This document shows, in pieces, positions 18,860-28,438 of a stretch of 64,000 bases of DNA (position 1 is the first letter of the stretch; each line of letters opens with the position of its first letter). This stretch comes from Xanthomonas sp. XNM01. GTDB lineage: Bacteria > Pseudomonadota > Gammaproteobacteria > Xanthomonadales > Xanthomonadaceae. The notes beneath the pieces were generated by a model that was given only the letters and a program-made list of their open reading frames with translations, ran no database searches and had not been told where the DNA came from. The DNA lies in assembly GCF_014851915.1 (NCBI RefSeq), contig NZ_JACVAP010000004.1:248001-312000 (forward strand). Direction: 5' to 3'. The translations under genes and the position numbers were made by a program.

Positions 18860-19218
18860 GCCCGGCGCGGCCGGCATGTGCGATGCGATGCGGGCCGGTC
18901 AGCCCCTCGGCGACGGACGCTGTCGCAGCCATGCCAGGCGTGGGCGATGGAGCGGCGCGCAGGCCACGCGTTCCGCCGCGCCCAGCATCCGCCCCATCCG
19001 CTCGACGGTCGGGGCCAGCAGTAGGCCGACAAGTGGCCGGGCGCGGCGAGGTCGGGCGTCCGCTCCGGCATGCCCGGGCTCCGGCGGCGTGCGTCGATGC
19101 ACGCACACAAACAGGATGCAGCCGGCCGGGTGGCGGATATATCGGAAAACGCGCGTCGCAGCGCGGGACGGCGCTGCCGGTCCGGAAGGCCTCTTCCGAT
19201 GCGTGCTTCGGGCGCCGC
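18860..19218. other. Intergenic region between convergent genes
   Basis: About 360 bases between the convergent oxidoreductase and methyltransferase genes. I see no supported gene, repeat or clear terminator here. Confidence 0.5.
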
Positions 19219-19917
19219 TCAGCGCCGCTGCGCGACGATCCGCCAGTTGTTGAACGGGGTGTTGCCCGACAGCGGCGAGAACGTGCTGTGCAGGCCGCGC
19301 GCCTCGAACAACGCACGCAGCCTGTCCGGGTCCGGGTAGTGGCGCGGTGCGGCGTTCATCCAGCCCAGCACGCGCGCGAGCACGTCGGCGCGGCGGGTGA
19401 TGCGCCCGCGCTGGCTGCCGTCTTCCAGGCCGGTGCGGATCACCAGCCGGCCTTCGTCGCCGAGCATGTCGATCGCGGTGCCGATCAGGTCCAGCTGCCG
19501 CGGCGGGTCCAGGAACTGCAGCATGTCCAGGATCGCGACGCTGCCGCGGTGGTCCGGGGTGGCGTGTTCCAGGTCGACGGTGTCGAAGCGCGCGTCCGGC
19601 AGCCCTTTGCGCGCGGCCGCGCGGCGGGCCGAGGCGATCTTGCCGGCGTCGTTGTCCACGCCGTGGTAGGGCACGTGGATGCCGGCATCGTGCAGCGCGT
19701 GCGCCAGCAGGCCCAAGCCGCAGCCCAGGTCGAGCAGCGGCGCGCGGCTGCCGGCGAGTGCGTCGATCACGCCCGGATACAGCGGATCGCTGCCCAGCTT
19801 GGTGCGCGCGTAGTAGTAGTGGTAGCGGTTGCCCAGCGCCCAGTCGGGCAGGAACGCACCGGCGATGCGCGCGGCGGTATCGCGCGGCAGCGGCCGGCTT
19901 TCGTCGATCACTTGCAC
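19219..19917 (-). CDS. Class I SAM-dependent methyltransferase
   Basis: About 232 residues. The SAM-binding motif I is LLDLGCGLGLLAHAL and the acidic strand-2 end is YHGVDND, with the motif IV region VAILDMLQFLDPP. Conserved N-terminal YHYYYARTKLGSDPLYPGV is typical of a family found beside lipid and cell-envelope genes. The substrate is unknown. A GTG start at 19917 has AAGGAG six bases upstream and lies inside the end of the SGNH hydrolase gene, so the two are translationally coupled. Confidence 0.8.
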   Translation of the reverse strand: MQVIDESRPLPRDTAARIAGAFLPDWALGNRYHYYYARTKLGSDPLYPGVIDALAGSRAPLLDLGCGLGLLAHALHDAGIHVPYHGVDNDAGKIASARRAAARKGLPDARFDTVDLEHATPDHRGSVAILDMLQFLDPPRQLDLIGTAIDMLGDEGRLVIRTGLEDGSQRGRITRRADVLARVLGWMNAAPRHYPDPDRLRALFEARGLHSTFSPLSGNTPFNNWRIVAQRR

Positions 19918-20561
19918 AGGATGCTCCTTGCCGCGGGCAGCGCCAGCGCCGCCCACAGCGCATACATGTCGGCCGAGGGGTGCAGGCCGTCCTCGACCAG
20001 CATCGTCGCCTCGGCGCCGCGCAGGCGGCTGACCGGGGCGATGTCGATCCAGAAGGCGCCGGCGCGTTCGGTGATGGCGCGGGCGGCGGCGTTGAACTGG
20101 TCCAGCTGCGCGGCGACCAGGGAGGTATCGCGCGCCTGCGCGGCGGCGAACGGGGTCACGCCCCAGTCCGGAATGGCCAGCACCAGCACGCGCGTGGCAT
20201 CGCCGCCGGCGAACCCGGCCGCGCGCCGCAGCAGCGCGTCGAACTGGCGCGCGTAGTCGTCCACCGGCAGTCCGCGGTACTGGTTGTTGACCCCGATCAG
20301 CAGGCTGACCAGCGCGTGGCCGGTGCCGATCGGCGCCTCGGCATGGGCGGCGTCGATACCGGCGTCGAGCTCGTCGGTGGTCCAGCCGGTGGTGGCGACG
20401 ATCCGCGGCGGCGCGATGGCCACGCCGGCGCGCTGCAGGCCGGCGACCAGCTGCACCGGCCAGCGGCCGTCGGGCGCGACGCCCTCGCCGATCGTGTACG
20501 AATCACCCAGCGCCAGGAAGGCGGCTGCGTCGGTGGAGGCGACCCCGGTCGGCGACGTCAT
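19908..20561 (-). CDS. SGNH/GDSL-family hydrolase
   Basis: 217 residues. The nucleophile block is LALGDSYTIGEG (Ser21), the block III region is SLLIGVNNQYRG, and the C-terminal DGLHPS provides the Asp-His pair. These enzymes are esterases or lipases. There is no signal peptide, so it acts in the cytoplasm. It begins seven bases after the aminotransferase stop and overlaps the methyltransferase gene by about ten bases, making a three-gene operon. Confidence 0.87.
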   Translation of the reverse strand: MTSPTGVASTDAAAFLALGDSYTIGEGVAPDGRWPVQLVAGLQRAGVAIAPPRIVATTGWTTDELDAGIDAAHAEAPIGTGHALVSLLIGVNNQYRGLPVDDYARQFDALLRRAAGFAGGDATRVLVLAIPDWGVTPFAAAQARDTSLVAAQLDQFNAAARAITERAGAFWIDIAPVSRLRGAEATMLVEDGLHPSADMYALWAALALPAARSILCK

Positions 20562-20568
20562 CGGTCCG

Positions 20569-21837
20569 TCAGGCCGCCGCGGTGCGCGCTTTCAGCGGCA
20601 CCACCTTGGTGGCCGCTTCGGCACGGCGCGACAGGGCGCGGTCGATGCGCGCGAACACCTCGCGCATCATCTCGGCCTGCGGCAGCAGGGTCACGCGGAA
20701 GTGGTCGCGGTAGGGCACGTTGAAGCTGGAGCCCGGCACGATCAGCACGTCCTCGGTTTCCAGCAGCTCCAGCGCGAACTGGTGGTCGTCGAAGCCGCGT
20801 GCGGCCGGGCCGGTCACCGACGGGAACGCGTACAGCGCGCCGCGCGGCTCGACCAGGCGCAGGTGCTCGCTGGCGGCGCAGGCCTCGACCACCGCGCGGC
20901 GGGTTTCGTACAGGCGCCCGCCGGGGGCGCACAGCGGGCTGATCGTGTCCGGGCCGCCGACCGCGGCGGCGATCGCGTACTGGCCGGCCACGTTCGCGCA
21001 CAGGCGCAGGCCCGACAGCAGGTCCATCGCGTTGCGGTAGTCGGTGGTGCGCGCCGGCGCGCCGGTCAAGATCGCCCAGCCCACGCGCCAGCCGCAGGCG
21101 CGGTGGACCTTGCTCAGGCCGCTGAAGGTGATGCACGGATGGTCGCCGGCCAGCGGCGCCATCGGCTGGAACTGCGCGCCGTCGTACAGCACCTGGTCGT
21201 AGATCTCGTCCACCAGCAGCAGCAGGTTGTGCTTGGCCGCGATGGCGACGATGCGCTCCAGCAGCGCCTGCGGGTAGACCGCGCCGGTCGGGTTGTTGGG
21301 GTTGATCAGCACGATCGCGCGGGTGCGCGAGGACACCAGCGCCTCGATCTCGACCGGGTCGGGCAGGAAGCCGTTGTCCGGCGCGCAGCGGTAGTACACC
21401 GGGCGGCCGTCGTTGAGGATCGTCGCCGCCGACCACAGCGGGTAGTCGGGCGAGGGCACCAGCACTTCGTCGCCCGGGTTGAGCAGGGCGCGCAGCGACA
21501 TGTCGATCAGCTCGGACACACCGTTGCCGATGAACACGCGGTCGGCATCCACATGCGGCGCGTGGCGCGCGCGGTAGGTCGCCGCCAGCGCCTCGCGCGC
21601 GGCCGGCAGGCCGAGCTGGTGCGTGTACGGGTCGGTCTTGTCGATGTCGTCGATGATCGCGCGCTGCAGGTGCGGCGGCGCGCGGAATCCGAATGCGCCC
21701 GGGTTGCCGATGTTGAGCTTGATCAACGTGCGTCCGGAGGCCTCCAGCGCATGCGCTCGCCGTGCCAGTTCTCCGCGGATTTCGTAGCGGACTTCGGACA
21801 GGCGCTCGCGGACGCTGAGCGGTTTCTCGGTGGACAT
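20569..21837 (-). CDS. PLP-dependent aminotransferase, AlaA-like
   Basis: 422 residues of the class I/II aminotransferase fold. Seen in order are NIGNPGAFGFRAP, the PLP-ring segment PSPDYPLW, NPNNPTGAVYP, DEIYDQVLYDG, and the Schiff-base lysine in FSGLSKVHRACGWRVGW. This pattern, together with the N-terminal helix VRERLSEVRYEIRGEL, matches the glutamate-pyruvate aminotransferase AlaA (YfbQ) group, so alanine synthesis is the likely role. The start at 21837 is the MSTEKPL methionine; an upstream ATG would add 20 unsupported residues. First gene of an operon with the SGNH hydrolase and the methyltransferase. Confidence 0.88.
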   Translation of the reverse strand: MSTEKPLSVRERLSEVRYEIRGELARRAHALEASGRTLIKLNIGNPGAFGFRAPPHLQRAIIDDIDKTDPYTHQLGLPAAREALAATYRARHAPHVDADRVFIGNGVSELIDMSLRALLNPGDEVLVPSPDYPLWSAATILNDGRPVYYRCAPDNGFLPDPVEIEALVSSRTRAIVLINPNNPTGAVYPQALLERIVAIAAKHNLLLLVDEIYDQVLYDGAQFQPMAPLAGDHPCITFSGLSKVHRACGWRVGWAILTGAPARTTDYRNAMDLLSGLRLCANVAGQYAIAAAVGGPDTISPLCAPGGRLYETRRAVVEACAASEHLRLVEPRGALYAFPSVTGPAARGFDDHQFALELLETEDVLIVPGSSFNVPYRDHFRVTLLPQAEMMREVFARIDRALSRRAEAATKVVPLKARTAAA

Positions 21838-22047
21838 GGCGGCAGGCCGGTATGGGCGGGGAAGGATTTCGGATGTTAGCCGAAAAGGATCGCGCAAGTG
21901 CCCGCCCCGTCAGGGTTCGCCGGGGGCGCCGCAGGCGGCCGTGCAGGTTGCCTGGGCAACCATTGCGGCCGGCCGGTGCGGCCCGCCGGCGGCCGGCCCG
22001 GGCCCCGGCGTCCCGCGTGGATCGGCCCGGCCCTCTACAATCCGCCG

Positions 22048-23163
22048 ATGGATCACACCCCCGACTACACCGCCCTGCGCCTGATCGGCTGGCCCTGGGA
22101 GGGCGCCGCGCCGGATCCGGCCTGGCAGGCGCTGGCCGCCGCCCATCCGCAGGCGCTGCCCGCACGGGTGGTCGAGCAGCACCGCACCGGCTACGTGCTG
22201 GCCGACGCGCCCGACACAGGCTTCCGCGCCGAATCGCCGCCCGAGTGGCAGCGCCGCCCGGTGTTCCGCCCCGATGGCGTGCCCACCCACGAACGCGCGG
22301 CGGTCGGCGACTGGGTGCTGCACGAGAAGGGCCGCATCCTGGCGATGCTGCCGCGCCGGACCGCGATCAAGCGCGCCGCCGCCGGCGAGCATTACCAGCA
22401 GCAGGTGATCGCGGCCAACGTCGATACCGTGTTCGTGGTCTGCGGCCTGGATGCGGACTTCAATCCGCGCCGGATCGAGCGCTACCTGCTGCTGGTCGGC
22501 GGCGGCGGCGCACAGCCGGTGATCGTGCTGACCAAGGCCGACCGCGCCGACGCCGACCCGGCCGCCGCACAGGCGGCGCTGGCCGACCTGCGTGCGCTGG
22601 GCGTGCCGGTGCTGCCGCTGAACGCGCGCGACCCGCACGCCGCCGCCGCGCTGTCGGCGTGGCTGGCGCCGGGCCGCACCGCGGTGCTGGTCGGCTCGTC
22701 GGGCGCCGGCAAGTCGACCCTCACCAACAGCCTGCTCGGGCGCGAACACATGCGCACCGGCGCGGTCCGCGAAAGCGATTCGCGCGGCCGCCACACCACC
22801 ACCCACCGCGCGCTGATCGCGCTGCCCACCGGCGCCTGCCTGATCGACACGCCGGGCATGCGCGAGCTCAAGCCGACCGGCGAGGAAGAGCTGGCCGACG
22901 GCGGCTTCGGCGACATCGAGGCGCTGGCCGCGCAATGCCGCTTCCGCGACTGCGCGCACCAGAACGAACCCGGCTGCGCGGTGCGTGCGGCGATCGAGGC
23001 GGGCAGTGTCGACGCCGGCCGCGTCGCGCACTACCTGAAGCTGCGCGACGAGGTCGCCGGTGCCGCCGACCGCCTGGCCACCCGCCTGGCGCAGAAGACC
23101 GGCGCCAAGGCACCGGGCAGGCCGGCGGGCAAGCGTCCGCCCGGCAAGACGCCGCGGCGCTGA
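22048..23163 (+). CDS. rsgA: Ribosome small-subunit biogenesis GTPase RsgA
   Basis: 371 residues. A circularly permuted GTPase: an N-terminal OB-fold comes first, then the G4 motif TKAD, then G1 GSSGAGKST, the GRHTTTHR switch and G3 DTPGMRE. A zinc-binding Cys/His region (CRFRDCAHQNEPGC) follows. RsgA acts late in 30S maturation and hydrolyses GTP on the ribosome. The basic C-terminal tail (KAPGRPAGKRPPGKTPRR) fits rRNA contact. The ATG at 22048 is the first in a good context. Confidence 0.93.
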   Translation: MDHTPDYTALRLIGWPWEGAAPDPAWQALAAAHPQALPARVVEQHRTGYVLADAPDTGFRAESPPEWQRRPVFRPDGVPTHERAAVGDWVLHEKGRILAMLPRRTAIKRAAAGEHYQQQVIAANVDTVFVVCGLDADFNPRRIERYLLLVGGGGAQPVIVLTKADRADADPAAAQAALADLRALGVPVLPLNARDPHAAAALSAWLAPGRTAVLVGSSGAGKSTLTNSLLGREHMRTGAVRESDSRGRHTTTHRALIALPTGACLIDTPGMRELKPTGEEELADGGFGDIEALAAQCRFRDCAHQNEPGCAVRAAIEAGSVDAGRVAHYLKLRDEVAGAADRLATRLAQKTGAKAPGRPAGKRPPGKTPRR

Positions 23164-23207
23164 GGCCCGTGCCGTCTTCATGGTGGGCCGCGAGCGCGGC
23201 CAGCGTC

Positions 23208-23681
23208 ATGCACGCGCGCGTCCGTGCTCCGGGCGTGGGGTCGTGCCGTGTCCCACCCAGCGCCGAAGCTGCGGGCCTGTCGAAACCATCGCGCCTGCTG
23301 CTGCCCGCGCTGCTGGTGCTGGGCCTGTCCGGCTGCGGCGAGGTCCTGCTGGTGGGCAACACGCTGGTGGGCTGCGGCGCGCGCGGTGCCTTGGACCTGC
23401 AGCCTGACACGCTGCCGCCGGGGCAGCTCGGCCAGCCGTACCACGCCGACCTCAGCGTCGGCGCGCCGGCCTCGGTGCATGGGTTCTACGTGGCCGATGC
23501 GCATCCGCTGCCGCCAGGGCTGCGCATCGAGCATCTGCATGGCGAGCGCGTCGCCACGCTCGTCGGGACGCCGACCCGGGCGGGCCTGTACGAGGTGCAC
23601 CTGTCGGTCGGCACCCATGGCACCCAGTGCGTGGGCCGCCGCGCGGAGCGGCGTTACCTGTTCGAGATCGGGGCGGAGTAA
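23208..23681 (+). CDS. Putative lipoprotein with an Ig-like domain
   Basis: 157 residues from the ATG at 23208. A hydrophobic stretch ends in the lipobox LSGC (SRLLLPALLVLGLSGCGE), predicting a lipid-anchored protein. The remainder has the putative-Ig (cadherin-like) pattern seen in bacterial surface proteins: LPPGQLGQPYHADL, LPPGLRI and VGTPTRAGLYEVHLSV. The pre-lipobox region is unusually long (about 40 residues), so the true start may be a non-ATG codon closer to it. It has no clear operon partner. Confidence 0.65.
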   Translation: MHARVRAPGVGSCRVPPSAEAAGLSKPSRLLLPALLVLGLSGCGEVLLVGNTLVGCGARGALDLQPDTLPPGQLGQPYHADLSVGAPASVHGFYVADAHPLPPGLRIEHLHGERVATLVGTPTRAGLYEVHLSVGTHGTQCVGRRAERRYLFEIGAE

Positions 23682-23699
23682 GCGGCGCTTCCGGATGCA

Positions 23700-24335
23700 T
23701 CGCTTCGATCCAGCGTCGGATCGCGCGATCGCCCGTCTGGTCGGGCGATGTCGCCCTGCGCAAGCACGCGCGGCGATGACGGCAGGTGTGCACTGGTCGC
23801 ATGGCCCTCGCTGTTCCGGCCGTGCGACGCGTGGCCAGGTGCCTGCGGTCACGCTGCGCCACGGGTGATGATCCAGCGGTCCTCGCGCGATCCGATGAAG
23901 GCCGACAGCAGTTTCGCCTGCGCTCACGCGATCGTTCGTCTGGTCAGGCGATGCCGCCTTGCGCGAGCGCGCGCGATGATGACGGATGATGTGCGCGGGT
24001 CGTATGGCCCTCGCTGTTCCGGCCGTGCGACGCGTGGCCAGGTGTCCGCGGTCACGCTGCGCCGCGGGTGATGAGCGAGCTGACCCCGCGCGACCCGTTG
24101 AAGGCCGACAGCCGGTTCGCCTCCGCTCGCACGATCGTTCGCCTGGTCAGGTAACTGCTGTGCGGGAGCGCGCGTGGTGACGACGGCAGGTGTGCACTGG
24201 TCGCATGACCCTCTCCTTCCCGCCGAGCGACGCGTGGCCAGGTGTCTGCGATCACGCTGCGCCACGGGTGATGAGCCAGCTGGCCCCGCGCGACCCGTTG
24301 AAGGCCGATAGCAGTCTCGTCTTCGCTCCGAGACC
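23700..24335. repeat. Tandem repeat, about 203 bp x 3
   Basis: Three imperfect units repeat with a period of 202-204 bases. For example, CGTCTGG or CGCCTGG recurs at 23734, 23938 and 24140, and CTCGCTGTTCC-type sequence near 23811, 24014 and 24207. Each unit also carries GATGACGGCAGGTGTGC-like and CACGGGTGATGA-like segments. A partial fourth unit follows. Short frames of about 30 codons are kept in units 1 and 2 but break in unit 3, so coding is unlikely. The rest of the gap, 24336-24652, shows no gene. Confidence 0.8.
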
Positions 24336-24652
24336 AAGCCAATCACCGGCGTGGCGAGGATGCTCCCTTACGGGGAGGAAACGTGATCGCTCGACAATCC
24401 GGCAACCAGGTTCCTCCCTTGATTGGAGACGCTGCAGGTCGTCGCGGGGACCGACGCCGACGGAACGCTGGTGCTGCTGCATCCGGCGATCATGCGCGCG
24501 CCGATGACCCGCACGGCCGATGACGCAGGCGTGCAACGCAGTGGTGTGCGTCACGGGGCGCCGGCCAATGCGGATGTTCCGCGCGCTGCTGTTCGATCCG
24601 TCTGTACGATCGCCGGCGGTGTGGGGCCGCCGGGCGGGATCGGGTCGGCCGG

Positions 24653-25696
24653 TCAGGCGACGGTCGCCAGCAAGCGGTCGACGATGCGCTCCACGCCATC
24701 GCGTACCGGGTCCTGCGCCGGCAGGCCGAGCGCATCCTCGGCGGCACGGCAGGCGCGCTCGGCTTCGTCAGGCGGCAGCCGCGCGGTGTTGAGCGCCAGG
24801 CCGACCGCGATCGCGGCGGGATTGGTCAGCCGCGCGGCGGCCAGGTTGGCGTCCAGCGTGTCGCGCAGCGCCGGCAGCGGGTAATGCGGCAGGCCGCGCA
24901 TGTGCGCGCGGCCGGGTTCGTGGCACAGCACCAGCGCATCGGCCTGGGCGCCATGCAGCAGGCCGAGCGACACGCCGGCGAACGAGGGATGGAACAGCGA
25001 GCCCTGGCCCTCGATCAGGTCCCAGCCGCCATCGTCGCGCGCCGGCGACAGCCATTCGACGCTGCCGGAAATGAAATCGGCCACCACCGCATCGACCGGG
25101 ATGCCGCGGCCGGCGATGAAGATGCCGGTCTGGCCGGTGGCACGGAAATCGGCGGCGAGCCCACGTGCACGCATCGCGGCTTCCAGCGCCAGCGTCGTGT
25201 ACATCTTGCCCACCGAGCAGTCGGTGCCGACGGTCAGCAGCCGCCGTCCCGCCCGCGGCCGGCCATTGCCGACCGGCGTGACCGGCGGCACCCGCGCATC
25301 GAACAGGTGGCGGCCGGTGCGCTGCGCGGCGGCGACGATCTCCGGGTGGTCGGTCAGGCGTTCGTGCAGGCCGGAGGCGACGTTCATGCCCGCTTCCAGC
25401 GCCGCCACCACATGCGCGACGCTGCGCGCGTCCATCCGACCGCCGGCGTTGGCGACACCGACGATCATCGTGTTGGCGCCGGCCGCCCGCGCCGCGGCGA
25501 AGTCCAGGTCGGGCAGGCCGACCGTGGTCCGGCACTCGCGGTCGCGGAACTGGCCGACGCACCAGTCGGGCCGCCAGACCGCCAGGCCGCGTGCGGTCTT
25601 GCCGGCCAGGTCGTCCGGCGCATTACCCAGGTACAACAGGAACGGCGGTGGCCAGTGGCTGTCGGTGGCGACGGACGGACCTGCGGACTGCGACAT
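24653..25696 (-). CDS. DUF1611 P-loop protein (DgcN-like)
   Basis: 347 residues. A Rossmann-like N-terminal domain (VGLPDLDFAAARAAGANTMIVGVANAGG) is followed by a P-loop NTPase-like domain with TVGTDCSVGKMYTTLALE, plus ATGQTGIFIAGRGIPVDAVVADF and LIEGQGSLFHPSF. Some members (DgcN) take part in D-glutamate breakdown as N-acyltransferases and are paired with the epimerase-like DgcA. No dgcA neighbour is seen here, so the role is less certain. GGGAG lies seven bases before the ATG. It is isolated between two repeat regions. Confidence 0.82.
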   Translation of the reverse strand: MSQSAGPSVATDSHWPPPFLLYLGNAPDDLAGKTARGLAVWRPDWCVGQFRDRECRTTVGLPDLDFAAARAAGANTMIVGVANAGGRMDARSVAHVVAALEAGMNVASGLHERLTDHPEIVAAAQRTGRHLFDARVPPVTPVGNGRPRAGRRLLTVGTDCSVGKMYTTLALEAAMRARGLAADFRATGQTGIFIAGRGIPVDAVVADFISGSVEWLSPARDDGGWDLIEGQGSLFHPSFAGVSLGLLHGAQADALVLCHEPGRAHMRGLPHYPLPALRDTLDANLAAARLTNPAAIAVGLALNTARLPPDEAERACRAAEDALGLPAQDPVRDGVERIVDRLLATVA

Positions 25697-25807
25697 GCGA
25701 CGGCTCCCGGCTGGATCGGTGGTGATCGATGCGGATGGATCGACGGCCGCGGTTGCGGCACCGGTCGAGTCTACGGCGAGCCGCCGCGTGGGTGCAGCCG
25801 TGTGCAT

Positions 25808-26245
25808 GTCGGTGCTGCGGACGCCACGCCACGCATCCATCGCACTGCATCGGCCTTTGTAGGAGGCCGCTCGAGGCCGACCGCGTTGCATCCGTTCGAT
25901 GTGCCGCGGCGATGATGCGGTGCAGCCGCGCTGCGGACGCGCCACGCCACGCATACATCGCACTGCATCTGCCCCTGTATGAGGCCGCTAGAGGCCGACC
26001 GCGGTGCATCCGTTCGATGTGCCGCGGCGGTGATGCGGTGCAGCCACGCTGCGGACGCGCGCGCCACGCATCCATCGCACCGCATCGGTCTTTGTAGGAG
26101 GCCGCTCGAGGCCGACCGAGGTGCATCCGTTCGACATGCCGCCGCGGTGATGCGAGGCTGTCGCGCTGCGGACGCGCCTGCCACGCATTCATTGCACTGC
26201 ATCGATGTTTGTAGGGGGCCGCTCGAGGCCGACCGCCCTCAGCGT
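25808..26245. repeat. Tandem repeat, about 117 bp x 3.7, with REP-like palindromes
   Basis: Units begin TGTAGGAGGCCGCTCGAGGCCGACC (or close variants) at 25858, 25977, 26093 and 26210, spacing 116-119 bases. Each contains the palindrome GGCCGCTCGAGGCC-like stem typical of the REP elements found elsewhere in this window, joined by GCGGACGCG...CGCATCCATCGCAC. The rest of the gap between 25697 and 26409 shows nothing further. Confidence 0.8.
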
Positions 26246-26409
26246 CGGACGCAGCTGTGGTTACGGCACGGCAGGTGGGCCTCGATCGGCCCGCTCCATG
26301 CTTCGGAGCGTTCCCGCCAGGCCTCATCTTCCCCGCGCACGCACAAAGCACCGTATTGGAGCCCGCGGCCCCGATCGGCTAGCGTGTGCTCCAGCCCGAG
26401 GAGCCACCG

Positions 26410-27648
26410 ATGCCCGATGCCATCGCCCACCACGCCGCGCTCGACCAGCGCCTGGTCAAGGCGGTGCGCGGGATCAAGCTGCTGACCCTGGCCAGCTGGC
26501 CGGCGACGGTCCAGGCCGGGTTCCTGCAGCACTGGCGCGCCGGCCGCGCGGTGCTGCCGCAGGTGGACTACCCGCCGCTCGACTTCGGCGACACGCGCCA
26601 CGAGCTGGCGGCCATCGCCGGCGCCGCCGATCCCGGACATCCGCTGGGCCAGTACCTGCGCGAGTCGGTGGACAGCTGGATCCGTGCGGCGCATCTGCTC
26701 GAAGCGCTGGGGACGCCGCGCGCGGGCGCCGAGGCGGTCGCGCTGTTCGGTCGGCCCGACGACCGCCTGCCCGGCGACGGTCCCGATGCGCGCGCGGCGG
26801 CCGGCCACTTCATCCAGATCGCCTGCGAGCTGGACCGCGAACTGCTCTCGCCCGAGGAGCAGGTTCCGGTGTCGGCCACGGCGCTGGCGCTGCAGCTGCA
26901 GGGCGATCTGGACGAGTTCTTCGGCAGCCGCACCATCGCGGTCGAGCTGGATCCGGCGCTGATCGCCAAGGCCGCCGCCGGCGCGACCCGGATCCGGCTG
27001 CGTGCCGGCGCCGCGTTCAGCGACTACGACCGCCGCCAGCTGTTCCATCACGAGGCGCTGGTGCACTCGCTGACCGCGCTCAACGGCCGCCAGCAGCCGC
27101 TGCTGCCGAGCCTGTCCCTGGCCTCGCCGCGGGTGACCGCGACCCAGGAAGGCCTGGCGACCTTCGCCGAGCAGATCACCGGCAGCATCGACATCGAGCG
27201 GATGAAGCGGATCAGCCTGCGCATCGAGGCGGTGGCGCGCGCGCTGGACGGTGCCGACTTTCTCGATGTGTTCCGCTACTTCCTCGGCGCCGGGCAGAGC
27301 GATGCCGAGAGCTTCGCCTCGGCCCAGCGCGTGTTCCGCGGCGTGCCGCTGACCGGCGGCCACGCCTTCACCAAGGACACCGTCTACCTGCGCGGCCTGG
27401 TCGGCGTGCACACCTTCTTCCGCCAGGCGCTGCGCGAGGACCGTCTGCGCCTGTGCCGCTGGCTGTTCGCCGGCAAGATGACGCTGGACGACGTGGTCCG
27501 CTTCGAGCCGCTGTTCGCCGATGGCACGCTGGCGCCCCCGCACTGGCTGCCGCCGTGGATCGAGCGTGCCAGCGGCCTGGCCGGGATGCTCGCGTTCTCG
27601 CTGTTCGCCAACCGGATCCGCATGGATCGCCTCGGCGATACCCTGTAG
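26410..27648 (+). CDS. QEGLA-motif protein (DUF1704, flavohemoglobin expression-modulating type)
   Basis: 412 residues. A zinc-peptidase-like centre is visible: FHHEALVHSLTALNG carries the HExxxH signature and is followed by ATQEGLATFAE, the QEGLA motif that names the bacterial family. The fold is shared with eukaryotic MATCAP tyrosine carboxypeptidases, so a metallopeptidase activity is plausible though the substrate is unknown. Cytoplasmic; no signal. GAGGAG precedes the ATG at 26410. Confidence 0.85.
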   Translation: MPDAIAHHAALDQRLVKAVRGIKLLTLASWPATVQAGFLQHWRAGRAVLPQVDYPPLDFGDTRHELAAIAGAADPGHPLGQYLRESVDSWIRAAHLLEALGTPRAGAEAVALFGRPDDRLPGDGPDARAAAGHFIQIACELDRELLSPEEQVPVSATALALQLQGDLDEFFGSRTIAVELDPALIAKAAAGATRIRLRAGAAFSDYDRRQLFHHEALVHSLTALNGRQQPLLPSLSLASPRVTATQEGLATFAEQITGSIDIERMKRISLRIEAVARALDGADFLDVFRYFLGAGQSDAESFASAQRVFRGVPLTGGHAFTKDTVYLRGLVGVHTFFRQALREDRLRLCRWLFAGKMTLDDVVRFEPLFADGTLAPPHWLPPWIERASGLAGMLAFSLFANRIRMDRLGDTL

Positions 27649-27799
27649 CGCGCGTTTGCCATGGGGGAATACGACGGGCGTCGGGGCTGACGCCTGCCGG
27701 TCATTGCCGCGCACGCAGCGAGGTGGCGGGGGGCGCTCGCTTCCGCGGGTGTCGCCTGCCGGATGCATCCACGCGATGGGCCGTGCCAGACTGTGCGCC

Positions 27800-28438
27800 A
27801 TGACCAGCCCGCGCATCCTCGTCGCCGACGACCACCCGCTGTTCCGTGCCGCGGTGGTGCACGCGCTGCGCGAATCGCTGCCGGGCGTGCAGGTGGTGGA
27901 AGCGGCCACCGCGTCGGCGCTGGCACCGGCGCTGGCCGCGCACCCGGAGATCGAGCTGGTCCTGCTGGACCTGACCATGCCCGGTGCGCGCGGCCTGTCC
28001 TCGCTGGTGTGGCTGCGCGGCGAATGGCCGCAGATCCCGGTGGTGGTGATTTCCTCCAACGACCACCCGCGCACGATCCGCCGCGCGCAGCAGTTCGGTG
28101 CGGCCGGGTTCATTCCCAAGTCCTCGCCGGCCGAATCGATCGGCGCCGCGGTGACCGCGGTGCTCGACGGCGGCACCTGGTTCCCGCCGCTGACCGTCGA
28201 GCGCTCCGAGGCCGATGCCGCGCTGGCGTCCAAGCTGGCGCAGCTGACCCCGCAGCAGTTCCGCGTGCTGATGGCGCTGGCCGACGGTCTGCTCAACAAG
28301 CAGATCGCGCACGAGCTGGGCCTGGCCGAGAACACGGTCAAGGTCCACGTCACCGCGATCCTCAAGAAGCTGGACTGCCACAGCCGCACCCAGGCGGCAG
28401 TGCTGGTCAAGGCGCTGGAGCCGGAAGGCGAGTCCTGA
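27800..28438 (+). CDS. LuxR/NarL-type response regulator
   Basis: 212 residues. The receiver domain has the acidic pair ADDHP (Asp10-Asp11) and phospho-acceptor Asp57 in LLDLTMPG, plus PKSS with the conserved Lys. A LuxR-type HTH (LTPQQFRVLMALADGLLNKQIAHELGLAENTVKVH) forms the C-terminus. It is convergent with the hybrid histidine kinase at 28933, its likely partner by proximity. Similar kinase/regulator pairs (MxtR-ErdR, CrbS-CrbR) govern acetate or carboxylate use, which fits the dctA/porin neighbourhood; this is inference. Confidence 0.88.
   Translation: MTSPRILVADDHPLFRAAVVHALRESLPGVQVVEAATASALAPALAAHPEIELVLLDLTMPGARGLSSLVWLRGEWPQIPVVVISSNDHPRTIRRAQQFGAAGFIPKSSPAESIGAAVTAVLDGGTWFPPLTVERSEADAALASKLAQLTPQQFRVLMALADGLLNKQIAHELGLAENTVKVHVTAILKKLDCHSRTQAAVLVKALEPEGES

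Noticed and set aside
23776-24071. Repeated 30-codon frames in the 203-bp units
   Set aside because: The frame is kept in two units but lost in the third, and there is no ribosome-binding site.
23700-24335. Possible CRISPR array
   Set aside because: Units are about 203 bases and similar along their whole length, with no short identical repeats separated by unique spacers.
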